This document shows positions 54,714-61,182 of a DNA stretch of 64,000 nt, one piece after another; position 1 is the first letter of the stretch; each line of letters begins with the position of its first letter. Under the pieces are notes generated by a model. The model did not search any database, was not told the origin of the DNA, and saw only the letters and a list, made by a program, of their open reading frames with translations. The DNA comes from Candidatus Gastranaerophilales bacterium (GTDB lineage Bacteria; Cyanobacteriota; Vampirovibrionia; Gastranaerophilales; Gastranaerophilaceae), in assembly GCA_944323955.1 (NCBI GenBank), contig CALUUK010000007.1:1-64000 (forward strand), given 5' to 3'. A program made the translations under genes and the position numbers.

Positions 54714-56189
54714 ATGAATATAACTTCCGTATTGAGCATTATAAGTATTATATTAAGATTTTTTTCCGTTATGATTCTGGTGCCTTGTGTATGTGCAATA
54801 ATGTTCAAGGACTATAATTCAATAGTACCTTTTGTCATAGCATCACTTTTGGCTCTTATTGCGTCACTTTTACTAAGGAATAAAAATAACGGTGAAGATG
54901 AATTAAATAAGATTAACAGAACGGAAATATTTTGCGTAATGCTTTTGGCGTGGGGGTCATTGTGTCTTCTGGGCGCAATCCCGTTTTTTTATTTTGGTTT
55001 AAGTCCTGTGGATGCAATATTTGAAAGTGTATCGGGAATAACAGCGACGGGAGCAACCATTCTTTCTGATTTTTCAAAATATCCCGAGACTATGTTTTTC
55101 TGGCGGTCTTTCAGCCAATGGCTTGGCGGTATGGGAATACTTGTTTTGTTTACGGTTATTCTTCCTCAGTTCTCAATTGCCGGCAGGCAGATGTTCTTTA
55201 CGGAAGTGCCCGGTTCCAAAGATAATAACCTTACTCCGAGAATAAGGCAGACGGCAGCTTGGCTTTGGGGCATATATTTTACGTTGACAGTTGCGGAAAT
55301 AATAGTTTTAACATACTTGAAAATGCCTTTATTTGATGCTGTTTGTACTTCTTTTTCGACAATATCCGGCGGGGGTTTCTCTCCGAAAGAAGAAAGTCTT
55401 ATAGCATACGGACAGGTAAAATATATTTGGGCTGTTGCTATCTTTTTATTTTTTGCGGGATTTAACTTTGCGCTTCAGTTTAAAGCATTTGTCAGAGGAA
55501 AAATTGTTTCTCTGTTTAAAGATGAAGAATTTAGGCTTTATTTCTTTATTGTAGCAGGATTTACAATATTAATCGCTCTTACTCTGACATCTCATCACAT
55601 ATATGATTTTTCACGTTCCGTCAGAGAAGCGTTTTTTCAAGTCTTATCAGTAATTACAACGGCGGGATTTGCGTCGGTGGATTATGCACAATGGAATTTA
55701 AGAGCTAAACTTTTCCTTTTTATATTAATGTTTACAGGTGCATCAATAGGTTCCGCATCAGGCGGTATCAAATTATTCAGGCTTATCGTTATATTTAAAT
55801 ATTTAAAAAGACAAATTTCTAAAATTCATCATCCGAACGGTGTTTATCCCATTAAAATAAACAGAGCAATAATGAAAGAAGATGCCATAAAACAGGTTGT
55901 TTCTTTTGTGCTTTTTTATTATGGTATTTTCGTTTTAAGTGCAATATTGCTGATATTTATTGAGCAAAATGCTATAACGGGGGTATCTGCTTCCATAGCT
56001 ACTTTGGGTAATGTCGGGCCGGGATTTGGTGAAGTTATCGGTCCGATGGGAAGTTACGGGACTCTTCATATTTCATCCAAAATAATCTGTACATTTAATA
56101 TGCTGATAGGCAGACTTGAATTGATTCCGTTTCTGGCCTTGCTGCATCCCGACTTCTGGAATTTCAAAAGAGCACTTGCACAAAAATAA
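54714..56189 (+). CDS. trkH: Trk potassium uptake channel TrkH
   Basis: A 491-residue membrane protein of the TrkH/KtrB family, with about ten membrane segments and four selectivity-loop glycines: SGITATGAT, STISGGGFS, ITTAGFAS and LGNVGPGFG. It imports potassium with TrkA. It lies directly downstream of trkA with 7 bases between. Confidence 0.95.
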   Translation: MNITSVLSIISIILRFFSVMILVPCVCAIMFKDYNSIVPFVIASLLALIASLLLRNKNNGEDELNKINRTEIFCVMLLAWGSLCLLGAIPFFYFGLSPVDAIFESVSGITATGATILSDFSKYPETMFFWRSFSQWLGGMGILVLFTVILPQFSIAGRQMFFTEVPGSKDNNLTPRIRQTAAWLWGIYFTLTVAEIIVLTYLKMPLFDAVCTSFSTISGGGFSPKEESLIAYGQVKYIWAVAIFLFFAGFNFALQFKAFVRGKIVSLFKDEEFRLYFFIVAGFTILIALTLTSHHIYDFSRSVREAFFQVLSVITTAGFASVDYAQWNLRAKLFLFILMFTGASIGSASGGIKLFRLIVIFKYLKRQISKIHHPNGVYPIKINRAIMKEDAIKQVVSFVLFYYGIFVLSAILLIFIEQNAITGVSASIATLGNVGPGFGEVIGPMGSYGTLHISSKIICTFNMLIGRLELIPFLALLHPDFWNFKRALAQK

Positions 56190-56237
56190 TAAAATATGAT
56201 AGAATTTAGTTGTTAGTTGAGGTAGTTTGAGTGAATT

Positions 56238-56906
56238 ATGTTTAGAAAAGCAATAATTTTGGGATTGATTATCCCTCTGGCAGTGTATATAGGTAAGTTG
56301 TTAGCAGTTGGTATAAGTAAAATCCAACCTACGGAGTTTAAGCCGGTTTTCGGTATATTTCTGCTTGATATATCAGCATCAAGCAGAGCACTTTTGGATG
56401 AAGAACAGGAATGTATAGTCAGAATTGCTAAAAAACTTGATTCTGATGATCATGTAAAAATATATGTTGTTACTCAGGATGCTTACGAAGTATATGACGG
56501 AAGTCCTCATAAAGGTTCTTTAATGAGAGCTGCTATGAAGAAACGTTCAGTTTTTGATTCAACCGCATTCGGTACCGCATATGGCAGTGCGCTGAAAAAA
56601 GCTGTGGGAGATGCCCTCAGATATAAAGCAGAAGGTTATACTCCCGCAATTATTGTCCTTGGCGATTTGGAAAATGAAGGTGCCGTTGATAAACAGATTA
56701 ACTGGAATACTTTGCCAAAGAACATTGAAAATACTTTAAAATATATCCCTGAATTGTCATTAACATTCTTATATGCTCATCCTCAAAAACTTGATGATGC
56801 AAAACAGGCGCTTATTTCTGTTTTAAAAGAAGATAAACTTATTATTGCGTCAGAAGAAAATATTGAAATGGCTTTAAGAAAATTTTCAAAAGCAGTAGGA
56901 AGATAG
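56238..56906 (+). CDS. VWA-like protein with N-terminal membrane anchor
   Basis: A 222-residue protein with an N-terminal hydrophobic segment (about residues 6-25) and a domain that looks like von Willebrand factor A. A metal-site motif LDISASS (D44, S46, S48) fits DxSxS. A later TAFGTAYGSAL helix and IIVLGDLENEG (around residue 140) match the Thr and Asp positions of the fold. It would act as a metal-dependent protein-binding domain outside or at the membrane. It starts a three-gene set with an FHA-like membrane protein and a zinc-ribbon protein. I do not recognise a named system. Confidence 0.65.
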   Translation: MFRKAIILGLIIPLAVYIGKLLAVGISKIQPTEFKPVFGIFLLDISASSRALLDEEQECIVRIAKKLDSDDHVKIYVVTQDAYEVYDGSPHKGSLMRAAMKKRSVFDSTAFGTAYGSALKKAVGDALRYKAEGYTPAIIVLGDLENEGAVDKQINWNTLPKNIENTLKYIPELSLTFLYAHPQKLDDAKQALISVLKEDKLIIASEENIEMALRKFSKAVGR

Positions 56907-56915
56907 AGGTTATAA

Positions 56916-58595
56916 ATGAAATTAGTTATTGCGTCAAAAGATAAGGAACAGGTATTTAGCAATGCCGATATAATAAATATAGGTACGGCTTCCAGCTGTG
57001 ATTTTAAGTTGAATAAAGCCGATCTGGGGTTTGATTTGATATTTTCAATTCAGTCTCAACCGGATGGTAAATGCCTTGTTGTAAATACTTTTAACAGTGA
57101 TAAATTGCTGTTTAAAGGGCAGCCGATGGGAAAATCTCTGGAAATAGGTTCTCTTTGTAAATTAATGATTGCAGGTACGGATGATTTTATCAGTATAAAA
57201 GCAACGGTTGCAGGAACTATGCCTAAAGTTGTTCCCGGTTCTCTGGAACTTGCAAATAAACGTGGTGCAAAAATTCTTAGACCTGAAAAGAAAACCATGT
57301 CAACTATTGAAGTTGAAGATATAAATGAACAGGATATTGAAAATTTATACGGAAGAGGTATTGGCGCTCAAACGAAACTTAAAATAGACAAAAGAAAAGC
57401 AGACCTTGAAAAAAGAAGAAGTTTTATTCAAAAGGAAATTTCTTTTAAATCTAACTATTTAAAAGATAAACTGGCTCAAAATGAAATTGTTCTGGCTGTT
57501 TTAAATTTCCTTATTGTTTTTACTCCGCTTGCCATAGTATTTATTTTGAAAGATGTTTATAAAGTTCATGCCGGCGCAAGTAATCAGGAAATTCAGACTC
57601 AAATAATGTTTTTGATTTCACTTGTATTTATAATTATTACATTCCTTTTGAAATTAGGTCAGTTCCTTACATTACAAATGAAAAATAATCCGAGAGTAGC
57701 TGAGTCTACAAAACAGATTAAGAACCTCAGTATGGTCTCATCTTGCGGCGTATTTTCAGTTGTAATTGTTTTCAGTATTGCGGAATTATTTACAAGAACT
57801 TATGATGTACCTCCGTTTGCTTGTCAAATGTTGTTATTATGTTCTTGTCTATGTATTTTCCTCGGTGCATTTGCAGGATTTATTAAAAATACAAATACAG
57901 AAACAGGCGAAGAATATGATTCTTATCAAAACAGAGAAGATTTCCAGACATTGATTAAAGATTATCAGCAGTGGATTGTTTTATTTGTAAATAATATTTC
58001 AAAGAAAAAATTAAAAGATACTGATAACCAGATATTCAGCTTACAAATAAAAGCGGGGTTGGAATATTTAATGGGTATTATAACGGCTCCATTCTTGGCA
58101 TACGGTGTTTCTCAAACACTGGCGGAATGTTTTTCGGAAGCTGCAGCGTGGATAAGACTTTCTGCCGGGTTTAAATTCTCTCCGATATTCCTTACTCTTG
58201 CTACATTGATGATTGTATTTGCATTCCACTGTTTTGCAACTTCTTTTGCTACGACAAAAAGAATTTACGCCTCAAATGTAATGAAAGAAGACGGCTTTAG
58301 TGACTATAATGTACATGGTGTTAACATCTATGGTGTTGAAGCCACAAAGAACCTTAAAAAAGAAGCTAAAAAATTCTTATTGATTGCGTTAAGCGTAGTT
58401 GCTATAGAAATGACAATGAACGTTTCTTATTTCGTAGGTGAAATGGGAAGAGATATACAGGGTATGGTTTTAAGTATGATTGCCGCAATGGTTCCTACTG
58501 CTATTTTGATAATGGAAACAACAATGCTCGGTAATACAAAATTTGAAATTATAGCAAAAGAAGAATTGTTACAAAAAGTTGATAAAAGTTATTAA
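56916..58595 (+). CDS. Polytopic membrane protein with FHA-like N-terminal domain
   Basis: A 559-residue protein in two parts. Residues 1-100 look FHA-like: IINIGTASSCDFKLNKADLG near the start, where Gly and Ser fall at the phosphopeptide loop positions. A linker (100-190) is charged. Membrane segments follow at about 191-211, 229-249, 272-292, 301-322, and four more between 385 and 540. The domain and the membrane part suggest a sensor or scaffold complex. A GAGG site precedes the ATG; it lies 9 bases after the VWA gene. The family is unknown to me, and the FHA call is tentative. Confidence 0.55.
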   Translation: MKLVIASKDKEQVFSNADIINIGTASSCDFKLNKADLGFDLIFSIQSQPDGKCLVVNTFNSDKLLFKGQPMGKSLEIGSLCKLMIAGTDDFISIKATVAGTMPKVVPGSLELANKRGAKILRPEKKTMSTIEVEDINEQDIENLYGRGIGAQTKLKIDKRKADLEKRRSFIQKEISFKSNYLKDKLAQNEIVLAVLNFLIVFTPLAIVFILKDVYKVHAGASNQEIQTQIMFLISLVFIIITFLLKLGQFLTLQMKNNPRVAESTKQIKNLSMVSSCGVFSVVIVFSIAELFTRTYDVPPFACQMLLLCSCLCIFLGAFAGFIKNTNTETGEEYDSYQNREDFQTLIKDYQQWIVLFVNNISKKKLKDTDNQIFSLQIKAGLEYLMGIITAPFLAYGVSQTLAECFSEAAAWIRLSAGFKFSPIFLTLATLMIVFAFHCFATSFATTKRIYASNVMKEDGFSDYNVHGVNIYGVEATKNLKKEAKKFLLIALSVVAIEMTMNVSYFVGEMGRDIQGMVLSMIAAMVPTAILIMETTMLGNTKFEIIAKEELLQKVDKSY

Positions 58596-58608
58596 AGGAA
58601 AATAAGTG

Positions 58609-59337
58609 ATGTTTAGATGCACTGAATGTAATGCAGAATATACACAATGTCCCGATTTTTGTGATTGCGGAAATGATACTTTTGAAGAATTTTATGATGA
58701 AGAATTTGATGAAAGACCGGCTCCAAGACAAAAAAGGAAAGAGCCTGAATTGTCTCCGGAAGAAATTGCAGAGCTTGAAGAAGAAAAACGCGACAGGAAA
58801 AAAGCTCTTATTACAATCGGGGCTTCATTATTGCTTTCAATAATTATTCTGTTTTGTCCTCCTTATATGGAAAAGAGAACAGAAAAAGTTAAACAGCAGG
58901 CAATTGCTGCCAATATAAAAGTTCCGGATGTTAATTCATACTGGGATAATACACTTCCTTATCCGACGAGAAAAACTGATTCTTATTATAAACTTCCTTT
59001 ATTAAACAATCAGTTCGGCTCGATTTCAGTGAAACTAAAGAAGTATTTGGGAAAAGTAGGGAATCAGTTTAACAGATATTGGGAACCGTCTTTGGTTAAA
59101 GGTTCGGGTGAATGCCGTGTTACTTTTACCATTGATAAAGAAGGAAATCTTGACCAAAAATATACAAGAATAACAGACAGGTCTAATAATGAATCTTTAG
59201 ATGATTCAGTACTTTTACTATTATCCAAGTTAAATTCTTTTGATATACCTCCGTCAGATTATAAAGGCGAACGTATTATAATTGCTTTCAAAAAAGATGA
59301 AAGCGGTATAAGTAAAGTATATTATCCGTCTAATTGA
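58609..59337 (+). CDS. Zinc-ribbon membrane protein with TonB-C-like domain
   Basis: A 242-residue protein with an N-terminal zinc ribbon (CTEC and CPDFCDC, Cys at 4, 7, 14, 18 and 20), an acidic-charged linker, one membrane segment (about residues 66-84), and a periplasmic C-terminal domain (about 150-235). The last resembles a TonB C-terminal fold: GECRVTFTIDKEGNLDQ, then a SLDDSVLLLLSKL helix and a late strand. The gene has its ATG at 58609 (a GTG at 58606 is an alternative). It is the last of the VWA / FHA-like / this protein set and overlaps the convergent aroA stop by 8 bases. Function unknown. Confidence 0.6.
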   Translation: MFRCTECNAEYTQCPDFCDCGNDTFEEFYDEEFDERPAPRQKRKEPELSPEEIAELEEEKRDRKKALITIGASLLLSIIILFCPPYMEKRTEKVKQQAIAANIKVPDVNSYWDNTLPYPTRKTDSYYKLPLLNNQFGSISVKLKKYLGKVGNQFNRYWEPSLVKGSGECRVTFTIDKEGNLDQKYTRITDRSNNESLDDSVLLLLSKLNSFDIPPSDYKGERIIIAFKKDESGISKVYYPSN

Positions 59338-60607
59338 TAGTTAACTTTGAATGAAGAGCTAAGAACTCGGGAAAAGAAATATCAACCCATTGAAATTCAT
59401 TAATTTTGATGGGTTTTTTGCATATTAAGCCTGCGGTGTATGCGCTCATTGCAATACGGTGGTCGTGGAAACATTCTATTTCACAATCGCCTTCAAGTAT
59501 AGTTTTTCCGTTAATAATAAATCCGTCGGAGGTTTCTGTTATATCTGCTCCGAGTTTTTTAAATTCGCCTGCTACGGCAGAAATTCTGTCTGCTTCTTTA
59601 TTTCGTAAATCTTGGGCATCTTTTATAATTGTAGTACCTTCCGCTTGCGTTGCGGCAATAACAAGTGCGGGAATTTCATCTATAAGTCTCGGTATAATTG
59701 CTCCTTCAACCGCAGCTGCTTTTAAATTTGAATATCTGACCTTTATGTCTGCAACTTTCTCATTTGAAATAATTCTTTCATTTATAATTTCTATATCCCC
59801 GTTCATTTCTTTTAAAACATCAAGAATTCCGGAGCGGGTTATATTAATACCTGCATTTTTTATTGTTATGTCAGAATCAGGCGTAATCAATGCCGCTACA
59901 ATAAAAAATGCTGCCGATGAAATATCTCCGCAGATGGTTATATCTGTCGGATTAAGTGTTGATTTTTTGACTGAGACGGTATTATTTTCTATGTTAATAT
60001 CAGCACCCATATATTCAAACATAAGTTCTGTGTGATTGCGTGATTTATATGGTTCTGTAAAATATGTTGTTCCGTCGGCATATAATCCTGCAAGAAGCAG
60101 ACATGATTTTACCTGCGCCGATGCCAGCGGCGAATTATAAGTAATTCCGTGTAAATCAGCCCCTTCTATTTCTATGGGGAGCTTATAATCGTTGTGAATA
60201 AATTTTGCTCCCATTTCTTCAAGCGGAACAATAACACGTTTCATTGGTCTTTTGGAAAGACTTATATCTCCGAACAATTTTGAATTGAATTTTTGTCCTG
60301 ATAAAATTCCCATCATAAGTCTTGTTGTTGTTCCGGAATTCCCGCAGTCCAAAGGCGCTGTTGATGGCTTTATTGCATTTTTTGCATTTATGAGAACTTG
60401 TTTTTCGTTAATAAAATTAACTTCGCAGCCTAAATTTTGAATTATTTTCAAAGTGGACATACAATCTGCGCCTCTGGAATAATTTGAAACGAGCATTTTA
60501 CCTTTAGTTAAGGCAGAGAACATAAAAGCCCTGTGCGTAATGGATTTATCCGCAGGTATTTCTATTGTTCCCTTTAGCGGTTTTGATTTTTCTACTGTTA
60601 TGTCCAT
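59330..60607 (-). CDS. aroA: 3-phosphoshikimate 1-carboxyvinyltransferase
   Basis: A 425-residue EPSP synthase, the sixth step of the shikimate route to aromatic amino acids. PADKSITHRAFMFSAL near the N-terminus, LDCGNSGTTTRLMMG and the late DHRIAMSAYTAG are the conserved motifs. I chose the ATG at 60607, where the family begins (MDITVEKSKPLKGTIEIP); the frame is open to 60697 but the extra 30 residues match nothing. The gene is isolated from other shikimate genes here and ends overlapping the convergent gene. Confidence 0.94.
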   Translation of the reverse strand: MDITVEKSKPLKGTIEIPADKSITHRAFMFSALTKGKMLVSNYSRGADCMSTLKIIQNLGCEVNFINEKQVLINAKNAIKPSTAPLDCGNSGTTTRLMMGILSGQKFNSKLFGDISLSKRPMKRVIVPLEEMGAKFIHNDYKLPIEIEGADLHGITYNSPLASAQVKSCLLLAGLYADGTTYFTEPYKSRNHTELMFEYMGADINIENNTVSVKKSTLNPTDITICGDISSAAFFIVAALITPDSDITIKNAGINITRSGILDVLKEMNGDIEIINERIISNEKVADIKVRYSNLKAAAVEGAIIPRLIDEIPALVIAATQAEGTTIIKDAQDLRNKEADRISAVAGEFKKLGADITETSDGFIINGKTILEGDCEIECFHDHRIAMSAYTAGLICKKPIKINEFQWVDISFPEFLALHSKLTIN

Positions 60608-60710
60608 ACTTTTATTAGACAATAAATCTGATATAAATGCAAATTTCAAAAATATTTGTATCTTTTTGTCTGTATAAAGCAATTTTTTATTGACCATTTT
60701 GGGATATAAT

Positions 60711-60893
60711 ATGATAGTTTTAAATTCAAAAATAAATTACTCGATCTCTTTCTCGGGGAAACTTTTTGACAATGCACCTTTCGAAGCTCAAATTTCAACT
60801 GCTGTTCCCTTAAAAGATATTTCAAGCAATACGATCAGTGAATATAAACATATGCCGCATTTTCATATTGTTCCTGCATTATATTGTTTATAA
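60711..60893 (+). CDS. Possible small protein with ISFSGK-like stretch
   Basis: A 60-residue frame starting MIVLNSKINYSISFSGKLFD. Its N-terminal part resembles small proteins I associate with this lineage (SFSGK or SFGS stretches). There is no Shine-Dalgarno site, and a TATAAT at 60705-60710 directly abuts the ATG, which argues against transcription from that element. It is followed by a hairpin (60895-60925). It may be real, but evidence is thin. Confidence 0.35.
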   Translation: MIVLNSKINYSISFSGKLFDNAPFEAQISTAVPLKDISSNTISEYKHMPHFHIVPALYCL

Positions 60894-60894
60894 C

Positions 60895-60925
60895 TTGAAA
60901 GAGAAAGTACCATTTTCTCTTTCAA
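60895..60925. repeat. Hairpin without T-run between small ORF and carB region
   Basis: Arms at 60895-60906 and 60914-60925 pair over 12 bases around a 7-base loop. No T-run follows on either strand, so its role as terminator is weak. Confidence 0.5.
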
Positions 60926-61034
60926 TAAAAATATCGAATAAATATATACGGAATTTGACAATTTTTCAAGACCGCTAGGAAGGGCGTTTTCCCTTTGTAC
61001 TTTTAATGAAATACAAAAGTTAAACGCCGGTTCT

Positions 61035-61181
61035 TTATAATTTATTAAAATATTCCGGATGATTGGAGTTTGAAAGAACAATCTCTCTGTATTCGTTCTT
61101 ATCTATATCCACACCCATATTTTTAATATTAATTTTGAATTTTGTTTTTTTATTGTGTTTTTTCTTGCTGTGTTCTTGCAT
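61035..61181 (-). CDS. Small basic protein directly downstream of carB
   Basis: A 48-residue frame reading MQEHSKKKHNKKTKFKIN at its start: very basic N-terminus, then a more acidic KNMGVDIDKNEYREIVLS and a C-terminal HPEYFNKL. Its ATG begins one base after the carB stop, and GAGG inside the carB end could serve it, so it would be translated by coupling with carB. It is too short for family recognition. Coding is suggested by the placement and the ribosome site. Confidence 0.45.
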   Translation of the reverse strand: MQEHSKKKHNKKTKFKINIKNMGVDIDKNEYREIVLSNSNHPEYFNKL

Positions 61182-61182
61182 A

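Noticed and set aside
59406-60035. 209-codon plus-strand frame within aroA
   Set aside because: Antisense to conserved aroA, rich in Ile/Ser as expected from the complement of AT-rich coding DNA.
60608-60697. Thirty-residue N-terminal extension of aroA
   Set aside because: The extension shows no family match; EPSP synthases start near the ATG at 60607.
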